Below the pieces are notes generated by a model. It did not search any database, had not been told where the DNA came from, and saw nothing but the letters and a program-made list of their open reading frames with translations. Of a stretch of DNA of 64,000 nucleotides, positions 8,704 through 18,400 are shown piece by piece; the first letter of the stretch is position 1, and each line of letters starts with the position of its first letter. The position numbers and the translations under genes are program-made. The stretch comes from JAVDCA01 sp963819385 (GTDB taxonomy: Bacteria; Pseudomonadota; Alphaproteobacteria; Rhizobiales; Xanthobacteraceae): assembly GCA_963819385.1 (NCBI GenBank), contig CAWFVV010000001.1:310001-374000 (forward strand), given 5' to 3'.

Positions 8704-9957
8704 ATGCACTCCACCGATTTCGCCTTCGCCAATGATGTCCGCGCCGCCGTCGAGCTGCGCACGCCGCGCACCTGGCGCATGCTGCTGTTCACAACCCTCG
8801 CGCTGCTCATCGCCGGGCTGGTGTGGTCGTATTTCGCCGTGCTCGACGAGGTCAAGCGCGGGGCAGGGCGCGTGGTGCCGTCGCGCCAGATCCAGGTCGT
8901 GCAGTCGCTCGAAGGCGGCATCGTCGGCGCGATCAACGTGCACGAGGGCGACACCGTGCAGCAGGACCAGGTGCTCGCCCGCATCGAGGACACCAAGTTC
9001 GCCTCCGAGCTCGGCGAGGTGCGCGAGCGGCGCAACGCCATGGCGGCGCGCGTCAAGCGCCTCGAGGCGGAGTCGCAGGGGATTGCGACGCTGGACTTTC
9101 CGGACGAGCTCAAGCAGGCCGCGCCCGCCGCCGTGCAGGCGGAGCTCAGCGTCTTCCAGACCCGCTCGCACAAGCTCGCCGACGATGTCGACGTGCTCAC
9201 CCAGCAGGAAAAGCGGCTGACCGAGACGCTGGTCCTGCTCACCCGCGAGGTCGATCTCACCCGCAAGCTCTACGACCAGAAGGTCGTGCCCGAGATCGAA
9301 TGGCTGCGTCTCGCGCGCCAGGCGACCGACATGAAGGGGCAGCTCGCCGAGGTCAAGGCGCGCAAGGCGAACGCGACCGCCTCGTTCCGCGCCCAGGCCG
9401 ACGAGGATCTCGCCAAATCGCGCGGCGACCTCGCGGTGCTCGAGCAGAATATCAAGTCGGCGCAGGACCGCGTGCGGCGCGCCGATCTCAAGTCGCCGGT
9501 GTACGGCATCGTCAACAAGGTCAACGTCACGACCATCGGCGCCGTCGTGCAGCCCGGCGCGAGCCTGATGGAGATCGTGCCGCTCGAGGACACGTTGCTC
9601 GTCGAGGGCCGCATCCGCCCGCAGGACATCGCCTTCATCCGCCCCGGCCAGGACGCCGTGGTGAAGATCTCGGCCTACAACTCCAACGTCTTCGGCTCGC
9701 TCAAGGGCAAGGTCGAGCGCATCAGCGCCGACACCATCGCGGACGAGCACGCGAACGAACGGGGCGAGAAGCCCGAGACGTTCTATCGCATCATGGTGCG
9801 GACGAAGACCAACCATCTCGGCAACCCGGACCATCCGCTGCCGATCATCCCCGGCATGGTCGCGACCGTCGAGGTGCTGACCGGCCAGAAGACCGTGCTC
9901 GACTATCTGATGAAGCCGGTGCGCCTGCTGCGCGACGAGGCGCTGCGCGAGCGATAG
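8704..9957 (+). CDS. HlyD-family periplasmic adaptor (membrane fusion protein), LapC type
   Basis: Single-pass inner-membrane protein bridging the ABC exporter to the TolC-like channel. 417 aa; one transmembrane segment at about residues 21-42 (MLLFTTLALLIAGLVWSYFA). It is followed by a lipoyl/barrel-sandwich half-motif (VQSLEGGIVGAINVHEGDTV), a long coiled-coil hairpin (~residues 90-260, with QEKRLTETLVLLTREVDLTR and KANATASFRAQADEDLAKSR), and the second half (ADLKSPVYGIVNKVNVTTIG) with a C-terminal beta-barrel. It starts 21 nt after the ABC gene, so the two are surely co-transcribed. The ribosome-binding site is weak. Confidence 0.93.
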   Translation: MHSTDFAFANDVRAAVELRTPRTWRMLLFTTLALLIAGLVWSYFAVLDEVKRGAGRVVPSRQIQVVQSLEGGIVGAINVHEGDTVQQDQVLARIEDTKFASELGEVRERRNAMAARVKRLEAESQGIATLDFPDELKQAAPAAVQAELSVFQTRSHKLADDVDVLTQQEKRLTETLVLLTREVDLTRKLYDQKVVPEIEWLRLARQATDMKGQLAEVKARKANATASFRAQADEDLAKSRGDLAVLEQNIKSAQDRVRRADLKSPVYGIVNKVNVTTIGAVVQPGASLMEIVPLEDTLLVEGRIRPQDIAFIRPGQDAVVKISAYNSNVFGSLKGKVERISADTIADEHANERGEKPETFYRIMVRTKTNHLGNPDHPLPIIPGMVATVEVLTGQKTVLDYLMKPVRLLRDEALRER

Positions 9958-10388
9958 GCGAGGGCGGCCGCTGGCCGCGAGCGCGTCGTGCGTAGGATGG
10001 GTTGAGCCCTCGGGTCTTGCCTTCGGCAAGCCCAAGGACAGGCTCCGCGAAACCCATCATCTATGAGGTTGCCGTAAAGCGACGGGTTTCGCTGCGCTCA
10101 ACCCATCCTACGCTTCCCACGCATTTCTCGTGAGTAACGGATTGCTCGCTTTGCGCGGGCAATGACGCCGAATTTCGAACGCCGGCGCATTGCCCAGCGG
10201 CGCGCATATTGCCTTCACGGCTCGGCTATCTCTCGGAAACATCACAATAATCCCGCCCCGCCGTGTTTTGGTTACCGAATGACTACCGTTTACTCGACAA
10301 TCTGAAGTAAATATGACGAATTACTCGCACGGGATCGCAAATAGTCTCGTGTATTTCCCACGTGCTCCAGAAATTCTGAGGCACGGGG
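9958..10388. other. 431-bp intergenic region: dispersed repeat plus AT-rich leader of the protease gene
   Basis: The first part is a ~120-bp palindromic element (separate entry). The remainder, especially 10230-10385, is relatively AT-rich (for example GTTTACTCGACAATCTGAAG) and probably holds a promoter for the protease gene. I could not assign -35/-10 boxes. The protease gene is therefore probably not only transcribed with the secretion operon. Confidence 0.4.
9991..10112. repeat. ~120-bp composite palindromic element, copy 1
   Basis: Begins CGTAGGATGGGTTGAG and ends with its complement CTCAACCCATCCTACG. Inside is a second pair (GCGAAACCCATC with GACGGGTTTCGC) around a CTTCGGCAAGCCC arm. 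A related copy in the opposite orientation lies at 51451-51570 and a partial one at 54030-54090. It is non-coding and looks like a dispersed REP/BIME-like element of this genome. Confidence 0.8.
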
Positions 10389-11417
10389 ATGATGAATACG
10401 GTGCGCGCCAAAGTATTCGCCGGCAGGGCGGCGCGGGTCGCGCGGCGGGCTGCGCCGTACCTCTTGGCCACGTTGCTGTCGCTCGGCCTGCTCGCCTCGG
10501 CCGGCAGCGGCGCCGCCTCCGCCAAGACGCGCAAGCCGCATGTGGTCGATCTCACCGGCTTCGGTCCGGTGCCGCGCATCGAGCTGCCGCCGCTGCACGA
10601 TCCGGTGCCGACGGTCGCGGCGGCGCCGGCGCGCTTCTTCACCATCAACAAGGTGCTGGCGAAGCTCGACGGGCTCGCTTCCGCCGAAACGCGCCTCGCC
10701 GCGCGGACCGACGGGTCGACGCTCAGTGACGCGCAGGCATCCGCGCCGCAGCCGCAGAGCGGCGAGCCGTTCGGCTTGTTCACGTTCCAGGCGCCGGAAG
10801 GCGCGCTGTGGCAGAAATGGCGCGGCGTGTCGTTCGACATCGCCGAGGATATCGACGCGATGGCGCGCTGCCGCGCGCTTGCCGACGCGTGCACGCCGGC
10901 GGCGACGCGCTTCATCGCCGTGGTCGACGCGGCAGCGAGCCATGACGGACGTGCGCGGCTCGACGCAGTCAACCGCGCCGTCAACGGCGCGATCGTCTAC
11001 ATGACGGACATGCAGCAGCACGGCGTGCTGGATCTGTGGTCGTCTCCGCTCTCGACCTTTGCGACGCTGCGCGGCGATTGCGAGGACTACGCGATCGCCA
11101 AATACGTGGCGCTGCGCGCGGCCGGCGTCGCGTCCGCCGATCTGCGCATCGTGCTCGCGCGCGACAACGCGCTGGGCGAGGACCACGCCATCCTGGCGGC
11201 GCGTCAGGACGGGCGCTGGCTCGTTCTCGACAACCGCCGCGCCGAGCTGGTCGACGACGGCGACGTGCGGCATCTCGCGCCGCTGTTCGCCATCGATGCG
11301 CAGGGCGTCAAGCTGTTCGCGGCGCCGTACGCCGACCGCGGCGAGGCGGTGGCGCCGGCGGCCGATGGGGCAGGGGCGGGCGGAGCCTGGGTCGCGACGC
11401 GGCCGCTGTTTCTCTGA
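10389..11417 (+). CDS. LapG-like periplasmic transglutaminase-like cysteine protease (BTLCP family)
   Basis: Bacterial transglutaminase-like cysteine proteinase. In characterised Lap systems this protease cuts the N-terminal retention module of a giant adhesin and frees it from the cell surface; LapD controls it in response to c-di-GMP. 342 aa from ATG 10389 (GAGG at 10378-10381). An N-terminal hydrophobic signal (YLLATLLSLGLLASAGSGAA) is cleaved around residue 45. The catalytic triad is intact: Cys231 in LRGDCEDYAIAKYVALRAAG, His266 in GEDHAIL, Asp281 in WLVLDNRRAELV; spacings of 35 and 15 residues are close to those of LapG. It lies between the secretion apparatus and the adhesins, which strongly suggests they are its substrates. 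No LapD homologue is in the window. Confidence 0.9.
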   Translation: MMNTVRAKVFAGRAARVARRAAPYLLATLLSLGLLASAGSGAASAKTRKPHVVDLTGFGPVPRIELPPLHDPVPTVAAAPARFFTINKVLAKLDGLASAETRLAARTDGSTLSDAQASAPQPQSGEPFGLFTFQAPEGALWQKWRGVSFDIAEDIDAMARCRALADACTPAATRFIAVVDAAASHDGRARLDAVNRAVNGAIVYMTDMQQHGVLDLWSSPLSTFATLRGDCEDYAIAKYVALRAAGVASADLRIVLARDNALGEDHAILAARQDGRWLVLDNRRAELVDDGDVRHLAPLFAIDAQGVKLFAAPYADRGEAVAPAADGAGAGGAWVATRPLFL

Positions 11418-11455
11418 GGGCCCTCGCGCGGCCGGGTATTCCGGCGGCCGACCGA

Positions 11456-11482
11456 ATGAACGAGCCGCGGTAGGCGGTTCAT
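11456..11482. terminator. possible hairpin between the convergent protease and glycosyltransferase genes
   Basis: ATGAA (11456-11460) pairs with TTCAT (11478-11482), with an inner CCGC/GCGG stem. A second small hairpin, GCCGG-GTATT-CCGGC, lies at 11431-11445. The two flanking genes converge here, so a bidirectional stop signal is expected. There is no T-tract on either strand. Confidence 0.25.
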
Positions 11483-11500
11483 CCAACCGATCCGGCTAAT

Positions 11501-12346
11501 CTAGTGCTTGGTCTCTGTCCCGCCGCGCGATTGCGCGCCGGCCGACAGGCGACCGGTCACGACTTTGTTGCCGCCGCGCTGCACGACGACCTGCGGCGGC
11601 GTGGCGGCGAGCTTGTCCGCATAGGTTCCGCCGAAGCGGTGCAGGCCGATATGCGCGATCTCGTGCGCGATGCTCGCCCACACCTCGCCGCCGCAGATGC
11701 GCCGCCAGCGGTAGCAGAAGGAGAAATCCTCCGACAGCCGCAGGTCGTTGACGAAGACGACGTCGAAAGCGCGGATCAGCCGGTCGAGGTTCTTGGCGAG
11801 CGGGGAGGCGGCCTTCGCCTTGGCGTCGGAAATCTGCGGCATCTTCTTGAGCATGGCGTCGATGCAGCCGCGCTGGACGAGCAGGACGCCGGAGCCGCAG
11901 GCCTCGACCTCGATGAAGCCCGGCCGGCTCGTCGACACGCGTGCGCCGCGCAGCGGGCGCAGCACGAAATCCTGCGCCTTGGCGAGCGCACGAGCGCCGT
12001 CCTTGCCGGCGGCAAGCTCTACGACTTTCTTCATGTCGAGCGTGCGCTTGGGATAGACGGCGCCGACCAGCGGCTTGTCGAGATCGAGCATGTCGGTGAC
12101 GAGCGCCGCCGGGAAGCCCATGTCGGCATCGATGAAGAGCAGATGCGAGGCATCCGTCTTGTCGAACCAGTGGGTGAGCAGGAAATTGCGGCTCTCGGCG
12201 ATCTCCGAATAGGAGATCGCGTTGAACGCGAAGTCGATGCCGCGCTTCTGCAGCGCGCGGGTGAGCTGGAGGATGCTGCTCACATAGGGCGTGTAGAACA
12301 CCTCGCCATAGGCGGGTGTCGCGATCATGATCTTGGTCTTAGCCAC
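11501..12346 (-). CDS. glycosyltransferase-like protein (GT-A fold, DxD motif)
   Basis: 281 aa from GTG 12346, preceded on the minus strand by GGGGAG 8 nt upstream. The N-terminus (KIMIATPAYGEVFYTPYVSS) and the LLFIDADMGFP segment (Asp73, Asp75) look like a nucleotide-sugar-binding GT-A domain with a DxD metal motif. The C-terminal part has LSEDFSFCYRWRRICGGEVW followed by a His-rich HEIAHIGLHRFGG, as in small GT2-like proteins of rhizobia and phages. No signal peptide, so cytoplasmic. It lies 75 nt downstream of the larger adhesin on the same strand and may be co-transcribed; modification of the adhesin or of surface glycans is a reasonable guess. Substrate unknown. Confidence 0.7.
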   Translation of the reverse strand: MAKTKIMIATPAYGEVFYTPYVSSILQLTRALQKRGIDFAFNAISYSEIAESRNFLLTHWFDKTDASHLLFIDADMGFPAALVTDMLDLDKPLVGAVYPKRTLDMKKVVELAAGKDGARALAKAQDFVLRPLRGARVSTSRPGFIEVEACGSGVLLVQRGCIDAMLKKMPQISDAKAKAASPLAKNLDRLIRAFDVVFVNDLRLSEDFSFCYRWRRICGGEVWASIAHEIAHIGLHRFGGTYADKLAATPPQVVVQRGGNKVVTGRLSAGAQSRGGTETKH

Positions 12347-12361
12347 GCGGCCGCTCCCCAG

Positions 12362-12383
12362 ATGACTCCCCGCAGGCAGTCAT
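12362..12383 (-). repeat. hairpin between adhesin A and the glycosyltransferase gene
   Basis: ATGACT (12362-12367) and AGTCAT (12378-12383) form a 6-bp stem with a 10-nt loop in the 75-bp gap between the adhesin stop and the next start. There is no T-run. It could partly attenuate read-through into the glycosyltransferase gene. Confidence 0.3.
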
Positions 12384-12421
12384 TCGCTTGAATTCGTTGC
12401 AACCTCTCGAACTAAGCCGCG

Positions 12422-15400
12422 TCAGGCGACGACGTGGATGTCGGTGCCAGCAGGGTGACCGCTCGTGATTTGCGCGAGCGCGATCTCAGTCGCCCCGCCA
12501 TTCGCGCTATAGTAGAGGGTGTTGTTGCTTGTGTCGAAGTGGAACTGGTTGTGAGAGTTTATGAACGCGGTGCTGTTTGACAACTCGAAGACCGAGCTCG
12601 CGTCGCTGCCGACGGCCAAGGTCAGGTTGAAGCCGATTTTCGACACCTCGATCAAGTCCTGCCCGGTGACGAATCCTTTGAATTGATGGGTCGACCCGTC
12701 CGACGGGCCCAGGAACTCCATCACATCGTGACCGGTATGGGCCAAGTTGCCGAACACGCCATTGGCGTTGAAGATGTCGGTCGAGGCCGTCAATCCCACG
12801 ACGAACGTGCTGCTCCCGGAGGCATCGCCGTTCAGCGTATAGGTGCCGCTGTTCCCCGCGACGAAGAGATCATTGCCGCTGCCGACGTTGTCGGTCGTGG
12901 TTGAGCTATCGCCAGCAACCAGGATGTCGTTGCCGGCGGTCGCACCGAGTGTCAGGTCGCTGTGGTCCCGGGCGATCAGGAAGTCACTCTGGTTAGTTGC
13001 GAAGGTGGCAAAGTTGTTGCCTTGATCGACGCGTTCGATCGTGACGGTCGCTGGCGCAGAGGTCCCGTTCGCATCGGTGATCGTATAGCCGAAGGTTAGC
13101 GGGACGCTCGTGGATCCCGGCGACGTAAAGCTGATGAACTGATGATCGGGGTCAGCGAAGGAGGCGCCCGTCAGGGTCACGGTGGCGTTAGGGTCGCTGT
13201 CGCCGGCCAGCAAGCTGGCCACCGGGATATCGAACGTAGAGTTGTGCTGGAAATTCTCGATGACGGTGACGCTGGTCGCGGTCGGGGGCGGCGTGGTCAG
13301 CCCGTCAATCGTGACTGCCACCGTGGCGGTGTCAGTGCCGCCGTGACCGTCGCTGACCGTCACGGTCTCCGTCATCGTCGCGGTCTGGCCGCTGCCGATG
13401 AAGCTCAGCAACCCATCCGGGATGCTGTAGGACCAGTCGATTGCGCCGTTGTTCGTGTTGCCCGCCTCTGCGGCGAGGTGGAACGTTCCGCTCGTAAGCG
13501 TCGCGATTTCGGCCGACGTGAGCGTCAGCCCGCCGCCGCCAACTGCCGTCACGTTGGTGACGGTTGCGGTCGGCTGATCGTGGATGTCGGCATCCGTGAA
13601 GTGGATGGTGCCGGAGGTCGCATCCGTGCCGCCGCCGCCGGCCACAAACGTGGTGGTCTCCGCCTTGTCGGTCGCGGTGATGACCGGCGCGTCGTTGGCG
13701 CCGCTGTACGTGACGGTGATCTGCTCGCTGATGGAGCCGCCATGGGTGTCGTTGACGACCAGATTGTACTTCGCGGTCACCAACTCGTTCACCCCGAGGA
13801 AGTCGAGATCCTTGTCGGTTATGCTCGCCGACCAGGTCACGTCTCCGGTCGCGCCATTCTTGCTGTCGGTCGTCACTGACGCGCTCATCGCGTCGATCAG
13901 GTCGGTCATCGTCTGGGTGGGGATCGAGGACGTGCTGCCGCCCAAATACGACACGGAGCCGGACACGTAGGTCGCTGCGGCCGCGTGCGTGTCGCCGAAG
14001 TCGGCATCCGTGAAGTGGACGACACCGGATGTCGTATCGGACGTCGGGCTGCCGGTGACGCCGGTCTGCTCGTGCACGGTGCCCGAGGTCGAGCCGCCCG
14101 ACGCGAATGCCGGCGTATCGTTGGCGCCCGCGAACGTGACGGTGACCGCCTCGGTTGCGGAGGTGAGGCCGTCGGACACCGAGATGTTGTAGGTGGCCGA
14201 CATGGTCTCGCCCGTGGCGAGGAAGTCGAGATCACTGTCGCCGATGCTTGCCGTCCACGTGATGCTGCCCGTGGCGCCGTGCTGGCTGTCATTCAACTCG
14301 GCCACGCTAAGCGCGTGGAGGAGATCTGTCATCGTCGGGATCGGGATCGAGGCCGAGCTGCCGCCCGACCACGACACGGAGCTGGACACGAGGCTGGCGG
14401 TGACCGAGTGCGTGTCGTTGAAGTCGGCGTCCGTGAAGTGGACGACGCCCGACGTCGTATCGAACGTTGCGCTGCCGGTGACGCCGATCTGCTCGCTGAT
14501 AGTGCCCGTGGTCGTGTCGGCGCTGGAGAAGATCGGCGCATCGTTGGCGCCGTCGAAGGTGACCACGACCTGCTTGGTCGCGACGCCGCCATGGTTGTCG
14601 ATGACCGAGATGTCGTAGGTCGCTTGCAAGGTGTCGTTTGCGCCGAGGAAGTCGAGATCCTTGTCGGCGATGGTCAGCGTAGCTGACACAGTGCCCGTCA
14701 CGCCGTGTGTGCTGTCGGCCGTGACCGTCGCACTCAGAGCGTTGATCAGGTCGGTCATCGTCTGGGGCGGGATCGAAGCCGAGCTGCCGCCCGTCCACGA
14801 TACGGAGCCGGACTCGAGGCTGGCCGTCGCCGAGTGCGTGTCGTTGACGTCGACGTCCGTGAAGTGGCCGCCGCCAGTGAGAATATGGACGTCGCTGCCG
14901 TTGGTGATGCCGGCATCCTCGGTGACGGTGCCGGAAGTGCCGCCGGGGGCGAACACCGGGTTGTCGTTGGCGCCGTCGATCGTGACGGTGACGGTCTGCG
15001 CCGTGCCGTCCTGGGTGAGGACCTTGAAGCTGTCGGTGAGCTTGTCGTTGACGTTGAGCGCCTGAACGGTCGCGTTGCTGTTGTCGAGGTTGTAGGTCCA
15101 GTGGCCGCCAGCATCGATTGTGAAGCTGCCGTACTGGGTTGCTGCCGGGGTCGTGACCGCCTGGAAGGTGTTGGGCGTGTTGTCGACGTCGGCGTCGGTG
15201 AGGGTGCCGCTCGCCGTCGGCGTGTTCAGGATGCCGTTGTTGACGCCGCCAGCCTCGGTGACGGTGCCGCTGGTGTCGCCCGAGACGACCGCGGCGTCGT
15301 TGGCGCCGTCGATCGTGACGGTGACGGTCTGCGCCGTGCCGTCCTGGGTGAGGACCGTGAAGCTGTCGGTGAGCTTGTCGTTGACGTTGAGCGCCTGAAC

Positions 15401-18400
15401 GGTCGCGTTGCTGTTGTCGAGGCTGTAGGTCCAGTGGCCGCCAGCATCGATCGTGAAGTTGCCGTACTGGGTTGCTGCCGGGGTCGTGACCGCCTGGAAG
15501 GTGTTGGGCGTGTTGTCGACGTCGGCGTCGGTGAGGGTGCCGCTCGCCGTCGGCGTGTTCAGGATGCCGTTGTTGACGCCGCCAGCCTCGGTGACGGTGC
15601 CGCTGGTGTCGCCCGAGACGACTGCGGCGTCGTTGACGCCGACGAACGTGACGGCCACCTGCTCGGTTGCGGAAGCGTGGCCGTCCGACACCGTGATGTC
15701 GAAAGTTGCCGAGAGCGTCTGACCCGTGTTGAGGAAGTCGAGGTCCTGGTCGACGATGCTCGCCGTCCACGTGATGCTGCTGGTGGCGCCGTGTTGGCTG
15801 TCGCCGCTCTCGAACACGCTGAGCGCGTTGATCAGGTCGCTCATCGTCGGCTGCGGGATCGAGCCGCCGCCCGACAAGACCGCCGAGCCGGACACGTAGC
15901 TCGCCGTCACCGTGTGCGTGTCGTTGAAGTCAGCGTCCGTGAAGTGCACGACGCCTGAGGTCGTGTCGAACGTGCCGCTGCCGGTGACGTTGTCTTGTTC
16001 GTGGATTGTGCCCGAGGTCGTGCCGCCGCTCACGAACATCGGGGCGTCGTTGGAGCCGTCGAACGTGGCCATGACCTGCTTGGTCGCGGAGCCGCCGTTG
16101 TTGTCGGTGACGGTGACGTCGTAGGTGACCTGCAGGGTCTCGCCATTGGCGAGGAAGTCGAGATCCTTGTCGACGATGTTCAGCGTCGCCGAAACAGAGC
16201 CGGTTGCACCGTGCGTGCTGTCTGTTAGCGACAGGGTCAGCGCGTTCTGGAGGTCGTCAAACGTGCTGGTCGGGATCGAGCCCGAGCTGCCGGCGCCCGA
16301 CCACGCGGCCGAAACGAACAAATAGCTGGCCGAGTGCGTGTCGTTGTAGTCGACATCCGTGAAGTGGCCGCCGCCCGTCACCGTATGGATGTCGCCGCTG
16401 CCGGTGACGTTGAGGTCCTCGTTGATGGTGGCGGAACTCGCGCTATTGCCGAACACCGGGTTCTGGTTGACGCCCGTGACGGTGACCAGGATGTCGCTCG
16501 AGGCGGTCGAGCCGTCGAAATCCACGACCGTGTACGGAATGTCGAGGGTCGCGCTTTCGCCGGCGCCGAGCTGCTGGAACGCGGTGCCCGGATCGATCTC
16601 GATCGAGTTTCCGTTGATCTGATACGTGACCGTGCCGAACGTCTCGCCGGCCGGCCCGGTGATGTGGGCCGTTCCGGTGCTGAAGGTGATTGCCGAGGTC
16701 GCGGCCGCGCCGTCGGCGCCGAACGCATAGTCGGTGCCGTCGACCAGCGTGACGGTCGCGCTGGCGTCGGTCTCGGACATCGTCGCGCTGACCTGGTGCG
16801 CGACCGGCGCGTCGTCCTTGACGTCGACCGTGACGGTCTGCGCGACCAAGTCGCCGTCGAAGTCGAAGCCGCTGATGTTGAAGTTCAGCGCTGTCGCGTT
16901 GGCGCCTGCCCCCGGCTCGTCGAGCGGGTGGAACAGCGCGAACGAGTAGCCCGGAATGACCTCGTGGGTCCCCTGATCGATCTGGCCGTCCACCGTGCTG
17001 AGCGTGAGCGTGAAGACCGTGTTGCTGAAATTGCTCGGATCGCTGCCCTTATAGTAGGCGACCAGCTCGGTGCCGCCGGTCGCCTGCACGATCTCATAGG
17101 CGAGCGCTGTGCCGCCCGAGGTCAGGCTCAGGGCATGGCCGTCGGCGTCGACCGGGCCGATCGGATTGTTCTGGCTGTCGACCGCGAAGGTGAGATGCTT
17201 GGCGGAGCCGTCGTCGGCCCCCCAGGCGATGTTGAGCAGACCGCCTGTGACCTGGGTGCCGCCGGTGGGATTCTCGTCGGACCGCAGGCCGTGCTCGTCG
17301 ACGCTGTCGACCTCGGCGGCGCCGGTCACCAACGGCACGTCGTCGGTCACCGCGATCTGGAAGTCGCCGGACAGCGGCACGGAGCTGCCGTCGCCATCGG
17401 TCACTTTGACGAACGACGAGAAGTCGAGCGTGTCGGTGCCGAAGTGGTCGATCGGCGCCAGCAGATTGAAGCTCCAGTCGCCGTTGGCGTCGACCGTCAG
17501 GCTGAACACGTCGTGGCCATCGGCCGCGATCGCCGTGATGGTATTGCCCGAGATGGTCGCCTGGTCGACCGAGGAGCCGAGCGAGGTCAGATTCAGGCCG
17601 GCGACCTCGTGGGTCGCGTCAGTGTCGTTCTGCGCGATCAGGTGGAAGCCGCCGCCCGCGGCCGCCCCGTCGGCGCCGAAATGCACCAGGCCGGTGAGTG
17701 TGCCCGCCGCGCTGGTCGCCGCGCCCTGATCGTTGCCGGTGATTGCATCGATATGGACCGAATGGTCGGTGGTCTCCCCTGGCACGCTCAGGCCGCCCTC
17801 GCTGACGGTGGCGAGCGGTTCGGTAGCGCTCACCAGCGTCGGCGTGTCGTCCGTGATCGTGATCGAGATGCCGCCCGACGCGAGACCGACGCTATCGCCG
17901 TCGAAGTCGACCGCCTTGACGAGGCCCGAGAGGTCGAAGCTCGCCGAGCCGGTGGCGCCGTCGTTATCGATCGGCGCGAGGAGATGGAAGGTCCACGAGT
18001 CGTCGCTGTTGAGCGTCAGCGTGAACACCGCGGTGCCATCGGCCGAGCCGCCCGTGTAGGCCGTGAGCGTGCTGCCGTTGACCGAGGCGAAGTCGACCGC
18101 GGCGTCGTGCGAGCTGATGTGGAGGCCGGCGAGCACGTCGGACGCGTTCGACACGAATTGGAATGGCGTCGCGTTCTTGCCGTCGGCGCCGAAGCTGATC
18201 AGCGTGTCGAGCGAGCCGCTTGCGCCCGTGAAGCTGGCCGCCAACGACAACTCGTTGCCGTTGCTCAGCCCGCCCTCGTTGACGAGGCCGGTGAGCTCGG
18301 CCGCGCCGCTCGCCGGAACCGGCACGTCGTCGAGCACGTCGACCAGGAAGGTGCCGGACTGCAGCGGAGCAACGTCGCCGTCGAAGTCGACGGCCTTGAC

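Noticed and set aside
6406..10035. 1,209-codon minus-strand frame across the ABC and HlyD genes
   Set aside because: Shadow of two certain genes on the plus strand; the product is His/Arg-rich low complexity.
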